Origin: Dermatemys mawii
Lineage: Eukaryota > Chordata > Testudines > Dermatemydidae
Direction of reading: 5' to 3'
Assembly (NCBI GenBank): GCA_007922305.1
Contig: ML677348.1
Span: forward strand, 19,903,327 to 19,967,326
Length of the DNA: 64,000 bases
Shown here: positions 48,530 through 60,201 of the stretch, one piece after another
How the letters are laid out: each line of letters starts with the position of its first letter
How positions within the stretch are numbered: position 1 is the stretch's first letter
The notes under the pieces: model-generated
Database searches by the model: none
What the model was told of the DNA's origin: nothing
What the model saw: only the letters and a program-made list of their open reading frames with translations
Position numbers and translations under genes: made by a program

Positions 48530-50060
48530 AACAAATTTAGCTAAATTTCAAAATAAAGAGCAAGAACACTTTCAAAGGTTTCAGAATAGGAGAGTCACTC
48601 TTTTGATTTTTTTTATTCAGACAAAAATAGATGCCAAATTAATCTCAAATTCATGAATAGTGTTATTTGATTGAAATATGAATATTGGGACAAATAGAGT
48701 GTCACAAAAAAAATCACTAATCAGGATTTGATATAATTATGTAAAAATGTATTACCAAAAATTAATTCAAATCAGTAAAGACCCTTAACATTTTTGTTGT
48801 CAGACACTAGTGCATATTTTTTAAAATTTAGTTTCATATATTTACTATTTCTAGTCTTGGCTGAATGCAGAGCAAGAAGGGGGGAAGCTGGCTGCTCCAT
48901 ACTGACATATGGGACAGCGCATAAAGAACTACTGAATAGGGATTTAGATCATATGCCAGAACACCCACCACACCAGACAACAAAATCCATGACTCCAAAG
49001 ATCCAACTATGGGAGGACTGAAGCACTGAATCCAATCCTCTTCTAGGAAGCAGAGGCATCTTTCATCTACTGGAAACAACAGAGCTCTTGGAGCTTATGC
49101 CATGAACAATTTGATTACCTAGTGCAGAGTTTCAGAGTAACAATTTGGATGCTGCCTACTCAGCTGCCTACCTCTGTACACGCAGAGCTATGATGGCCTC
49201 TACCTTCAATGGGGGCCAAGGTTTTTTTAGACAATCACCCCTAATATGAATATGCATGTACACATACACACATATATATCAAATCTTGTAAATATTTATG
49301 CAGATTAACTTCATATAAGCAGGTGACCTTGGGGAAGTCACTGGCTCCAATGAGTGTACTCCTCTGTGCAGAGCTGGCTAGCTATATGCGCCCAGGTCTT
49401 TGCAGACCTGTGACTTGTATTAGAGCAGTTGACAGTATTTGAGATCACATATTTTTAAGAAGTGATTTTAATACACTGTACTAGATTTAAACAGATAATT
49501 TTTTAAAAAAACAGCCACTGAGTACCCGTAAGCCAGTATTTTTGAAACTTGTAAAAGAAATTATGTTGTGGATTGATGCACTGTATGCTAAGTGGCAGTC
49601 TACAGTGAAATTTTACAATGTGGTCAAAAACAAGATTTAAAAGTAAGTCACTAACATGTCCATAAAACATTGTCCACAAAGTGTTGGGGGTTTTCATTTT
49701 TACCTAGGTCCCACAATAAAGAGAGCCTCATCAGTTTCACTTTTACTGCAAGTTAGTTTCACTTTCTGATTGCCAGGAAGCAACAGAATATTTTTGTTTG
49801 CATTCCACACCCTATGCTTACATGGGGCTTTTTTGTTTGGTTTTGGTTTCGGATTTTTAAAATTTGAAGATCCATGAAAGTATTTCCATTCATATTACCG
49901 GCTTATTTATCTATTTTAAGAATTTGGAGCGTGAGTCTAGCTGGAAACGTCTCTTTAAATCGTAACGACACTGGCGGGTTTCATACCATTTCCAATAGGA
50001 AACCAAACGATCACCCTCAAGTCTGATGGTTTGGGAAGAGGAGCGAGCAGGTACATTTTC
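48530..50060. other. Intron 1 sequence next to the promoter
   Basis: AT-rich, no gene or repeat family assigned. The last 150 bp rise in GC toward the CpG island. Confidence 0.4.
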
Positions 50061-50567
50061 TAGTTTGCAGGGGCCGGCAGCATCTTCAGGAGCCGGTACA
50101 GCCGCCAGCCACGTCCCTGCCCCTCGACTGCAGAGCCCACCGCCCGCACCGGTAACGCTTCGCTTATGGCCCCCCCATCACCACGATACCCCCCATCACC
50201 ACCCCCACCACGCCCCCCATTCACTGCCTGACTGTCACCAAGAGACCCCGCTCCACTGACAACGGACTTTACATCCCGCCAGCGACACACGGACGCGTCG
50301 GCCGGGGGAGCCCAGCGCGTCTCTCAGCCACAGCGCAAGGGGGACAAAGTTTACCCCGAGGGGGGAGCTGCAGCCCGAACAGCCCAGTCCCGGAGCCTGC
50401 CCGGGCAGGCGGGACGAGCCAGGCTCGGGGGCGGGGGCGACCTAAGGGAGCTGGCCGCTGAAATCCCGCTCCCCAGCCGGGAGGGTTTTCACCTGCCTCC
50501 CTGCCCGGCCGCCCCCGCACACAGCGGCGCCCCCCGTTGCTGGGGGAGCGGAGCGGGACCTACTCAC

Positions 50568-50640
50568 CGCCACGGCTCCGCGGCTAACGGTTCGGCGCCC
50601 CGTGCCGGCAGCGGCCGCGGGCAGGGAGCTCCCAATGGCG
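50568..50640 (-). other. FNDC3A: Candidate noncoding first exon of FNDC3A
   Basis: On the minus strand GTGGCG is followed by the near-consensus donor GTGAGTAGG (GT at 50567-50566), inside the CpG island. No ATG-initiated frame of note precedes the donor, so it would be 5' UTR. The 5' boundary is a guess from the CCAAT and GC boxes just upstream. Alternative minus-strand donors, CAG|GTAGCTGAG (exon end 50731) and CAG|GTGAAAAC (exon end 50493), could define other first exons. Confidence 0.5.
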
Positions 50641-50907
50641 CAGCTGGAGCAGGGGCGGGGCGGCACCAGAGACTTGTCCCCGCCCCTCTCCCACCCCGAC
50701 CCGGCGGGCGGCCCCCGCCCCCTCAGCTACCTGCGCTGCGCCCCGGGCGCCTCCGCCTGTCCCAGCAGCGCATCGCCGCCCCTCGCGGCCGCCACCCTCC
50801 GTCCGGGGAGGGGGAGACGCTCCCTCCGGAGAGACTCGGTTCCAGCACGCAGTGCGCCTGCGCTTCGGGGTGGGGGGGGTGTGTCAGCGGAGAAGCACGG
50901 GGCGAGA

Positions 50908-50940
50908 AAGGGGGCGGGGCATGGAAAGCCCCGCCCCCTT
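50908..50940. promoter_or_regulatory. Perfect inverted pair of GC boxes
   Basis: Two 13-nt arms (50908-50920 and 50928-50940), each AAGGGGGCGGGGC in opposite orientation, flank a 7-nt loop. GGGGCGGGG is the classic Sp1/KLF site. The symmetric placement at the upstream edge of the CpG island suggests a promoter element; binding is inferred. Confidence 0.5.
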
Positions 50941-51119
50941 CGCAGTGTCTCTGGTGCTGGGGTGGGGGGATGCAGCAGGGTGTCCAGGCAGGGCTGGATG
51001 CACCAGCAGCCCCTCACGCAGCTCCTCTGCGGAAGTGGGGGACAAACAGTCTGTCGCATGTTGCATGTCTTTCACTGGCCTCTTTAGTCTTCGTGGGGAA
51101 AGGTACCATGTATAGGGCC

Positions 51120-51912
51120 TGTCAGGATTGCCTCCCCACTCTGAACTCTAGGGTACAGATGTAGGGACCCGCATGAAAAAAGAAATAACCCCCCAAGCTT
51201 ATTTTACCAGCTTGGGTTAAAATGTTTTTCCCCAGAACACAGCTTCTCCTGTGTCTGGACCTGGTATGCTGCCACCATCAAGTGAGAATGTCTCAAAAAA
51301 CTATTGGACATAGGCCGCTTGAAGCCCCTCTTTCTCTTTCCACAAACCCCCAAACTTATTCCCTCCCTGGGAAGCTTGCGAGAAAAGCCTTGTCTGATCC
51401 TGCAAGATGTGCCCGATCCAAAACCAGGATCTTACACCATGGAAAACAAGCAGTCAGATTCTTAAAAGAAAGATTTTAATAAAAGAAAAAAGAAAGGAAT
51501 AAATCCCTTATAACCATCAATAGAACAGCATCTACCATAATCAACAAAAGAATTAAGAAACCAAACCTCTCCCCCAAGGCAACTTTCTCCCACTGTTGAT
51601 ATCTCTGCTGAATCTTACAATATCAAGAAGCACCCAGTCAACACTCCCCACTGAGAACCCTCCAAGTGATAAAAAGAAAGTAAACTTACTGACTACAGTA
51701 CTTGATAGAAAACCTATAGTTACAGTGAAAAAATTAGCTGTGATTCATCCCATAGCCGAGTTGAACAGAGAGAGCCCCAGAGAGAAACTGAAACTCAAAA
51801 TCCTTTGTCTCCTGAGGAATTTCTCATTGGTCAGTTGTCCACCTCTCAGGTTACTTTTAGCTTAACCCCTTACGGGTAAACACTAATACTAGGCTACTTT
51901 ATACTTATGACA
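51120..51912 (-). mobile_element. Solo LTR next to the FNDC3A promoter
   Basis: Ends TGTCAGGATTGCC and TTTATACTTATGACA are flanked by a perfect 5-bp duplication GGGCC (51115-51119, 51913-51917). It is 793 bp with no internal genes, so a solo LTR left by recombination. It matches, from memory, an abundant turtle ERV LTR. The reverse strand carries TATAAAG near its start and ATTAAA near the middle, so minus is the likelier sense. Confidence 0.88.
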
Positions 51913-51956
51913 GGGCCAAAGTCATGGGAGGCCTAGTTCAGCCTTCTCACACCACC

Positions 51957-52072
51957 ACACCCAGCAAGTGTGACAAATCGGGACACAGAGTGGCGGGAAA
52001 TAGGAGCCTATATAAGAAAAAGACCCAAAAACCAGGACAGTTCCTATAAAATCGGGACATATGGTCACTCTA
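51957..52072 (-). mobile_element. Small 'ggtgaccagatgtcccg' hAT, left end decayed
   Basis: 'aataggagcctatataagaa' and 'aaatcgggacatatggtcac' are the inverse of the intact copy at 63310. Confidence 0.75.
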
Positions 52073-52448
52073 CACCCACTCTCTAATCCTTGGAACATCA
52101 GGAGAGGGTCAGGGCTCATGTTACTTTGAGCACACTGATGGCTCTCTGTGGCACTCGAAAACAAGCAGCAGGCATGTGCTTATTACAGGTACCAATGCTA
52201 TAGCACTGCTACCCTTCCTTCTCCCCAGCCACAGCAACTAACAACTGACACTTCAGGAAAAGGAGTAAAAGTTATGCATCTCCAGTTATTCACTAGTGTG
52301 CACAAGGAATGGAGATGCTATCCTTTCTTAATACTCACAGTTTTTAAGTAGCAGCCTGAATCATGAGCTATGGTTATCCCTTGCCTAATGTTGGTCATTT
52401 TAGACATTATTATGGGTTGAATTTAACCAGCTACAATATTTGACTTAG

Positions 52449-52650
52449 GGCAAATCTACACTGCAAAATAAAGTCGACCTAAGTTATATTAACATACGGC
52501 CACTGCAGTAATTTAATCACTTTTGCATATTCAAACTACGCATCTTATGTCGGTGGTGCATGTCCTCATGACCAGCACTTGCACTGATGCTGAGATCAAT
52601 GCACCGTAAGTAACTATCCCACTGTGCAACTTGCCACCATCTAGCACAGG
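52449..52650 (+). repeat. Harbinger MITE, left part
   Basis: 'gcaaatctacactgcaaaat', 'aagtcgacctaagtta' and 'cttatgtcggtggtgc' match Harbinger terminal regions; the right terminus is missing. Confidence 0.65.
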
Positions 52651-52660
52651 GCTGTTTGAG

Positions 52661-52790
52661 AACATAAGAACAGCCATACTGGGTCAGATCAATGGTCTAT
52701 CTAGCCCAGTATCCTGTCTTCCAGCAGTGACCAATGCCAGATGCCCCAGAAGGAATGAACAGAACAGGTAATCATCAAGTGATCATCAAG
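52661..52790 (+). repeat. 'gccatactgggtcagatc' repeat
   Basis: 'agaacagccatactgggtca' through 'gaacaggtaatcatcaagtg', a common turtle repeat; the related copy is at 5915. Confidence 0.75.
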
Positions 52791-53485
52791 TTTTATCTTT
52801 ATGGTCCCCACTTCTCTATTGTTTGTATGATCTTTGTCTGGTTCTTTTGTTGTTTCTGTCTGTTACATAAATAATTTTGCTAGATGTAAATTAATTAAGG
52901 TGGTCAGATAATTAGGTTAAAGAATTTTGTTATAATATGTTAGGATTGGTTAGTAAAATTTTACTATAATGATTGGTTAAGGTTACAGCTAAGCAAGACT
53001 CAAGTTTCACTATATAAACTGGGGTCCCAAATAAAGTTCTTTGGGAACCAACTCCAGGACATAGCCCCAAGATCAGAGCTGCCAGACCTCAACACTCTGC
53101 CAGTAACACTGTGCAGAAACTGGAGTCTCCCAATCCTGATTGGTCATCAAAAAAAGTTCATCTGTCTTATTGGGAGTGGTGAGCATTGTATGTGTAGCAT
53201 GTGCATTCTGTTTTGGTGCTTGTTAATAAATAGAGATTAAGTAGGATATTACTGTGTAGGGCTCTTTCACTGGTAAAAGACCCCATAAGCCTGCAAAAGA
53301 GTAAGCTCTGTGGCCACAGGGAATGGGTGTTTGCCCAGAGCCTGGAAGAGTAGAGCCCAGGGCCCAAAAGAATAAAGCCTAGAGCTCACGGAGAGGTAGA
53401 GTAGGTGTCTTTCACCCGGAGACCTAGGAACTGGGAAAATGTGGGGGTGCCTAAATTAACTGGGTTACGCCTTGATTCCTAGAAC
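52790..53485 (+). repeat. LTR-like sequence with TATA box and polyA signal
   Basis: 'cactatataaactggggtcc' (about 53008) is followed 20 nt later by AATAAA, the compact U3-R arrangement of a retroviral LTR. No target duplication or internal genes were found; the right edge abuts the hAT at 53512. Confidence 0.5.
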
Positions 53486-53511
53486 AAGGTAGAGGTGGCT
53501 GCCCTAGAGTA

Positions 53512-53978
53512 CATAGGCACCAACTTCCCCACTTTCCCCTGGGTGCTCGACCCCTCTTCTGTCCCCAGCCCTGCCCCCACTCCACCCCTTCCTCACCTCT
53601 TCACACCTCTGCCCTGCCTCCACTCCAAACCCTTCCCCAAAGTCCCCACCCCAACTCCATTCCCTCCCTGCCCCTATTCCAACTCCTTCCCCAAATCCAC
53701 ACACTGACCCTCCTCCACCCCTGAGCATGCCTTGTTCCTGCTCCTCCCACCCTTCCTGGAGCGTGCTAATGCCGCCAAACAGCTGTTTGGTGGCAGCCAA
53801 GTGGGAAACGCTGGGAGGTAGGCGGAGGAGCGGGGATGCAGTGCACTCGGAGGGCAGGGAGGAGTAGGAGGTGAGGCGGGGGGTGAGGGGAGCTTGTCTG
53901 CCCGTGGGTGCAGAGCACCCCCTAATTTTTCCCTGTTGGTGCTCCAGCCCCGGATCACCCACAGAGTCAGCACCTATG
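53512..53978. mobile_element. 467-bp hAT with CATAGGCACC ends
   Basis: Ends CATAGGCACC and AGCACCTATG are flanked by CTAGAGTA (53504-53511) and CTAGAGTG (53979-53986), 7 of 8 matching. The C-rich left and G-rich right halves create long spurious open frames. Confidence 0.88.
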
Positions 53979-54079
53979 CTAGAGTGTGCAAGTGACAGAG
54001 AATTTTGTGTGAGCACCAGGGTGGGGAATAGCTCACTGGCATGAGTATATGCGGATAGAGTAATTGAACTGAATACTGG

Positions 54080-55450
54080 CACCATTTCCACAGGTGGTGG
54101 TTATTTTAGCTGTTACTTCACTCTTAAGCTAACAGAGGCTGAAAGGGAAAAACTCCTGCACGCTTCCGGCTACAGGTTGGGGCCATGTGCTGCTAGCCTG
54201 TGTGCTGAAATGGTGTCTGCTAAAGTAATTGCTGACTGGCATGTGAAAGTGTCCTTCTGCAGCAGAAGATATAAGGCAGCTCCTCCAAGAAACCTTTGGC
54301 AAAGGATTGCAGACTACCTCCAGGAAAGTTTCCTTGCACTCTTGATGGAGGATTCACAGGACATCCCATTGCACATAAACAAATTGTTCTGTAGTGCCCT
54401 CTCTGCCTAACTGTACAGGGGAATGAGAAGCAGATAGCAATTGTACCTCTATTGATTATTTCACTACCTCTTCTAACACAATTGAAAAAGGAGTAAATGA
54501 GCAGATGTGTCCCCGCAATATCAAAAGGAACTGCATACAGTACTTATCAGAGGTTCCTTTCCCTACATCAAGCTCACTAATGCTGGATTGTAGGGACTAG
54601 CTCAATTGCTCTGGAGTCAAAAAAGGTCCTAGCTCACCAAGCCACTGGATCCCCTGCTTGCCTGTCCCCCATACTCCTCTTCTTCCTTGTCCAATACCTC
54701 TTCCTCACTGTTCACTCTGGGGACCAGTGACTCTGATTCCTCTGAAGTATCCATTGGGCTTCTGGGGGTGGAGGTGGGGGTGGGGTCTCCGTCCAGGATG
54801 GCCTGCAGCTCTTTATAAAAACAGCATGTCTGTGGCTCTGCACCAGTGCAACTGTTAGCCCCCCCTTGCCTTCTGTTACACCTGCCGCAGCTGCTTAGCC
54901 TTCATATGGCACTGCTGCGGGTCCTTCTTGTAGCCCTTCTCCCTCCTGCCCCATGCAATCTGTTTGTAGATATTAACATTTCTATGGCTGGATCAGAGCT
55001 GTGCCTGCACAGCCTCTTCTCCCTACAGACGCAGGAGATCCAATACCTCCTATATGCTCCAGAGTGCATCTGAAGCGAGGAGCCAGCATGTTCCTAGGTG
55101 AGCTCTCCATTCCAAGCAAACAGGAAATGGAATTTCAAAAATTTGTGGGGCTTTAGAGGGCAGTAGCTGGTTGTCGGGCAGTGGAGTTCAAAATAGTGAC
55201 CAGAGCAGTCATGGCGGGGTATTGTGTGATACCTTGTGGAGGCCACTAAAGTAATTCAGTGTCTACGCTGACATTGTGTCAACCTAACTACATTGACCTA
55301 AGCGGTACACCTGTCACAGAGGTGGATTTATTAAGTCAGCATAGAGGGCAAGTTACATTGGTGGGAGTAACATTTTACTGCAGACACTTACAGAGTTAGG
55401 TTGAGCTAAGCTGACTTGCGTCAACCTAACTCTATAGTGTAGATCAGGCC
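54080..55450 (-). mobile_element. Harbinger element 3, right part only
   Basis: Ends AGTGTAGATCAGGCC followed by TTA. The interior aligns to 41220-42597 of element 2 ('gctgttacttcactc', 'cacaggacatcccattgcac' region, 'caacctaac' end), so it retains the promoter and first exon of the Myb/SANT-like gene, badly decayed. The left portion and transposase are missing. Confidence 0.7.
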
Positions 55451-55682
55451 TTAATGACTTCCTACAGAAGTAAATTGTGTAGGATTGCTGTCTTAACAAT
55501 ATCTATTAATTAATTTATAAAGAACCCTTTTCTTGCATTACCCCATAGTTCATATCTCTCTTTGTAGTATGGGTACAAAAGACAAAAACATATTGAAAGA
55601 GAATGCATTTTTCCATAATATATGTAAATTCCTGATTGTTCCCTATAGATATGTCACCTAAAACTCATGATTTAGCTGATGT

Positions 55683-56225
55683 TCTGCCTGCAAAGTATCT
55701 CAGCTTGTGATCTGTCAGATCTCAAAACTAAACAAAGTCGGGCCTAATCAGTACTTGGATGAGACACCTCCCCAGGTACTGCAGGAAGTGCTGCTGGTGA
55801 TTCATTAGACAGCATTCATCCCTCTGAGTCAGCACTGAACAAATGCTGCTTTGATATGAGTGTCACTGTACTTCTGGAAGTGCTGTCTTTTGAAGAGGCA
55901 AAAAAAAAATCAGGTCTTTACCCACTGGTAATATTTAGAAATCCCTAAGAGCATGTCCTAGCCCTTTTGGAGCCTGGATCACCCTAAATTCCCTATGCAG
56001 TTTCAATGGACATCAGTTGTTTAACAGAACAGAACACCATGAAAATCAGGACAGTAGATTAAGAATATTGTATATTTTTATAAGAATACTATATATTCTT
56101 AATCTCCTGTCCTTACTTGCATGGTGTTACATCCTATTAAACAACTGCTGATTTTCCCCCTACTCTCTACTTTACTTTGTGGGTAAAGTGAAGCAGTTTG
56201 CATAGTGCTTTGGGATTATATACAA
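55683..56225 (+). repeat. 5S rRNA-derived SINE with L2-type tail
   Basis: At 55710-55797 'cagatctcaaaactaaacaa', 'gtcgggcctaatcagtactt' and 'ggatgagacacctcc' follow the 5S rRNA internal promoter region. The tail has 'gtgctgtcttttgaagaggc' and ends with 'tagtgctttgggattatata', an L2-family 3' end. This is a 5S-type SINE rather than a 5S gene: the 5' third is poorly matched and the tail is LINE-derived. A foldback is inserted in the tail (56012-56148). Confidence 0.75.
56012..56148. mobile_element. Short foldback inserted in the 5S SINE
   Basis: Inverted arms 56012-56078 and 56083-56148 share 'cagttgtttaa', 'aacaccat' and 'agattaagaatat' with a 4-nt centre. No gene. Confidence 0.75.
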
Positions 56226-56229
56226 TTCT

Positions 56230-57364
56230 CTCCTCTCCTACAAGGCAAACTACAGTAGGGACTCAGCTGAACAGTCACTCAAACTGACAATATTAAGTGA
56301 CCGGAAAACCTGAGGGACCAATACAAAGGCTATAGTCATCTATTTTTTGTGCACGCACTAATAGATTTATTTTTCCAAAAACAGCGGATTAGACAAAGCT
56401 GAGGTAAGGCTGAGATCATTTATCTGGCCAACCAGCCTGTCCAGGTCTCAGCAGGTGCCAGAGGGCTGGCCAAGAGTTCTTCCCTTCATCCACTAGAAGA
56501 CTTGCCAAAAGGGACCCGAGAGGCAGAATCTCTCATGTATCATAGCCAAATAACTCAGAGGAAGAAATCTGTTTTTAGTTTCTAGGAGGCTCTCAATGAG
56601 CACCCAAGTGTTAATGGTGAACAGGTGGAAACTGAGTATTATAGGTGAGCCCAGAAAAGGACAAGGACCTCAATCAACTATGACTCATTATTTTTCCCCC
56701 ATCAGATGTATCTTTGATTGCTACAGTAAAGTCTACCTTCTGTGGCTCTCCTCCCTTTAGTATACAAAAGGGTACTTTCTCCAGAGAATTCTGAAACCTT
56801 AGCTATGCCAAAATATGATTGTTATTTCACATGTGTATTATGGTAGCTCCGGTCAGGACTGGGGCTCCCTATGGTTACTTTAAAATATAGAATACTGGAA
56901 CAAGTCCTATCCTCTTGTTCTCTTCATTTTCATGGGGAATGGAGACAACCTCCAGTTCGAAAGGTAAAATAAAAAACATACAGCCCAGCAGAAGGTTTGA
57001 GTTTTAGGGTTCTGCAGGCATTCCTATGCTCAGCAGAACAGCTGATGGCAGGAGCCCTGCCCTTCTGCAGACCTTACATAGCTATGTAGGATGCCTGTAG
57101 TACATGTTCATATAAGCAGGGACAGAGGCCAGTTATGGTAGTAGCACCTCTGCTGCTGTCACAGGGGAGTCCCTGCACATGTAAGGAATTATGTGTTAGT
57201 AGCATTGAAACTTATTTGCACAGAAATACCATACTTATAATAGTAACTCATTACTCATCAAAGCCGCATCTATTATTTTCCCCTGGTAACTTTAAAGGTT
57301 ACTGCTCTTTATCACCCATATGTATACGACCCACTAAGCATTTACTTTAAAAACAGGAAATAAT
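56230..57364. other. Intergenic sequence, nothing recognised
   Basis: Unassigned DNA upstream of FNDC3A; no open frame with family resemblance. Confidence 0.4.
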
Positions 57365-58000
57365 TAGGGCTGTTGATTAATTGCAGTTAACTCACGAGAT
57401 TAACTCAAAAACATTAAATTGTGATTAAAAAAATTACGCGTGATTAATCGCAGTTTTAATCGCACTGTTAAACAATACAATGCCAGTTCAAATTTATTAC
57501 ATATTTTGGATTTTTTCTACATGTTCATATATATTGTATTCTGTGTTGTAATTGAAATCAAAGTTTATATTATTTTTGATTATAAATATTTGCACTGTAT
57601 AAATGATAAAAGAAATAATATTTTTCAGTTCACCTCATACAAGTACGGTAGTGCAATCACTTTGTCATTAAAGTGTAACGTACAAATGTAGATTTATTTT
57701 TGTTACATAACTGCACTCAAAAACAAAACAATGTAAAACTTCAGAGCCTACAAATCCACTCCGTCCTACTTCTTTTTCAGCCAATCTCTAAGATAAACAA
57801 ATTTGTTTATATTTGCAGGAGATAATGCTGCCTACTTCTTATTTACAATGTCACCAGAAAGTAAGAAAAGGCATTTGCATAGCATTTTTGTAGCTGGCAT
57901 TGCAAGATATTTACATGCCAGACAGTGTTAAACATTCATATGCCCCTTCATACTTTGGAGACCATTCCAGAGGACATGCTTATGTCGCTCGTTAAATTAA
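57365..58000 (+). mobile_element. Long-TIR hAT copy D, right part missing
   Basis: Starts TAGGGCTGTTGATTAATTGC. The whole left arm and the start of the coding part (including the 'tttgtagctggcattgcaag' and 'atatgccccttcatactt' region matching copy C) are present. It stops at about 58000. Confidence 0.8.
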
Positions 58001-58009
58001 TTTCTGTGC

Positions 58010-58212
58010 TGCCTCTGGAGGTGGGTCTGATCTCCCCACAAAGAGCTGCGATGCAGGGGAAGGACAACTCTTGTCTCTCCCCAGAGTGGTGGGACTAGCA
58101 GCTTGAAGCCACAGGCTCCCAGGAGCAGGGGAGATCAGATTTCATAGGGAAGAGCTGATTTCAGGGTCCATGACAGGTTTGTCGTGGCTATGAAATTGGT
58201 AGGGCCCTATTT
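58010..58212. repeat. Repeat ending 'attggtagggccctat'
   Basis: 'gagctgatttcagggtccat' and the end 'tgaaattggtagggccct' are typical of a turtle DNA-transposon family; compare 35307 in reverse. Confidence 0.5.
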
Positions 58213-58214
58213 TA

Positions 58215-59679
58215 TAGGACAATGCCGCTTGTTCAACATACAGGTTAGCAATAAGTGCTGGATTTGAGCCCCTCTTACTTATGTTACTTTCCAAGGAGTC
58301 CCACTGATTTCAATAGGATTACTCGTGATAATATATTGCTCAACAAGAGCAAAGGTGGCAGACTCTGCTACTAACAGAGCTTACCTTAAATATGCCAAAC
58401 TCTATAACAACAAAAATTAATTTAAGCCCAAAATTTTCAAACCTGGATGCCAGAAGTCAGGCATTTGGGTACTTTGTCAAAAGTCATTTGTGCTAAAAGC
58501 TGTATGACAGTAGAAACAAAGTATGCTGTCATTACTTCAGAATAATGAAACCACTGAAAATCATTAAACCAGGATGAGCTGAGAGAATGTCCTTGTTTTC
58601 CAGAGTTACTCACAGGTAAATCTCAGAAATGTTAAGGGTGTCAGGCAACTGACATTTGGTTCCTGTTGCAGGTGATCATGGCAAGAGCTTAGTACTTCAA
58701 CCAGCAGAAACTGATCTAGTTGTTTTTGAAGTGTCCTTTCCTCCTTCTTAATCAGCAATGCTTTAAGCAATTTAACTTTAGCTCCTTGAAAATATGCATT
58801 TGTTTTTGTACTTAACTCATCACTCCTCAGTGAGTCACTGATTCCTGTAGTTGTTGACTAGGGAAGATAGGAATAGAATATTGGCACAACAGGCGGTGCT
58901 AAATATGCAAATATCTCCTATATCTATGTATCAGAGTCTCAAATAGAGATCTGTGCACAAAAATGAAAAATTCAATTAATTGTCTAAGGATAAGAAAATC
59001 CATTGGAATGTTACTCTATTTATTTAGAATTGTGTTTGTTAATTTTATAGAATGTGCAACGTCTACATATTTTAACAGACATTCATTTCTGATTTCCTGA
59101 AAAGTACAAAGATATGTTGGCTACATTATGCACTCTCCTTAAGTTGCTTAAGAAGACTCTTACTCAGAGATGAAAGTGTCCTCCTTGCTTTGATCCTTCC
59201 ATACCAGATGGTCTTTATTAGCAGTCAAAGTGTTACCAGTAGCATACCCATTGTATTATGCAGTATCACAAGGTTTGAGTTGTGAAAATAATGATAGCTT
59301 TTTATGCAGAAAAGGCTTTTGACAGATGAGAATAACCATACCTATTTGTGATAAAAGAATATAGGATTTTAGCTCTCCATTAGATAGATTAATTATTGGG
59401 TTGTAGCAACGATTCCACAGTTAAATTACAGGAGCCATATATTTCACTCCCTTACACAGTAAACTTATTTTTTAAAAATCATCTTGCGCTGGACCATTCC
59501 ATGCTTAAATCTCACTCTAATGGTGAATTTATTCTTCGTTTGGAACATTAAAATGACATCTGCTCAACCATTATGGCACTGGAAGAAGTAAAATTCATTT
59601 TAAAATATTCCCATGGTTATGTAATCAAATACCTAAAAAATAGCTTACTGTTACAGCTTTATATTTATCAGGAACCTAG
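58215..59679. other. Intergenic sequence, nothing recognised
   Basis: AT-rich; no gene or repeat family assigned. Confidence 0.4.
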
Positions 59680-60201
59680 TGTCAGAGCCAGGTCATGGGC
59701 AGCCTGTATGTACTGGTCAGCTATGTCAGGAGATGAGTAGCAGGACTGGGAGCAAACTGAGTCAGGTTACAAGGAGGTCAGGGTCAGGCAGTAAGTTGCA
59801 AGTCACAGGCAAATAGCAGAGTTGGGGTTGAGCCAGGTCAGGATAGCAGGACATCAGGGTTAGGTACCAGGTTATGGACAGCAAGCAAATAACAAAGTCG
59901 AGTCTCAGTCAGGGTCAGGAGTCAGAGTGCAGAGTCCACGGCAAGCAAGATTTGGAGTGGAGGCAGGCAGTCTGCATTGTTGCTCACATAGCTCCCCGTG
60001 ATGGTTTCCTGGTTTAAACATTAGCATCATTAAGCAATGGGCTGTGAAGGGGCCTCTGCTCAGGCCCTGCTAGGCAGTATTTCTGGCAGTCCCTAGCTCC
60101 ACAGGCCCCTCCAGTGGAAAAACAGCCTAAGCTTCCAGTGGTGCAGAAGCAGCAGCCCAGAACCCCTGTAGTCCCAGATTCTATTCCTGCAGGTTCTTAC
60201 A
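59680..60201 (-). mobile_element. Ty3/gypsy 3' LTR
   Basis: TGTCAGAGCC ... GGTTCTTACA gives TG/CA ends. On the minus strand a 17-nt polypurine tract (60202-60218) lies immediately upstream, as expected for a 3' LTR, and integrase chromodomain sequence precedes that. 'cagg' units (tcaggat, tcagggt) are repeated at 59760-59930. Confidence 0.8.

Larger units (their letters stand above)
50070..51010 (-). promoter_or_regulatory. FNDC3A: CpG-island promoter, probably of FNDC3A
   Basis: This is the only long stretch with dense CpG and very high GC; flanks on both sides fall back to AT-rich DNA. It contains GC boxes (50652-50661, and a paired set at 50908-50940) and a CCAAT motif at 50632-50636. Minus-strand splice donors follow GC-rich candidate exons. 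It lies about 21 kb upstream of the FNDC3A coding exon on the same strand, which fits a housekeeping-type promoter with a noncoding first exon. A divergent plus-strand transcript cannot be excluded. The edges are judged by eye. Confidence 0.75.

Noticed and set aside
50602..51087. 161-codon open frame on plus in the CpG island
   Set aside because: GC-rich DNA lacks stop codons by chance; the translation is low-complexity Ala/Pro/Arg with no domain.
53504..54091. 195-codon open frame on minus
   Set aside because: It lies across the C-rich/G-rich hAT at 53512-53978 and runs past its boundary; composition artefact.
55683..55797. Possible functional 5S rRNA gene
   Set aside because: The 5' third is diverged, several conserved stem positions are changed, and an L2-type tail follows; it is a SINE.
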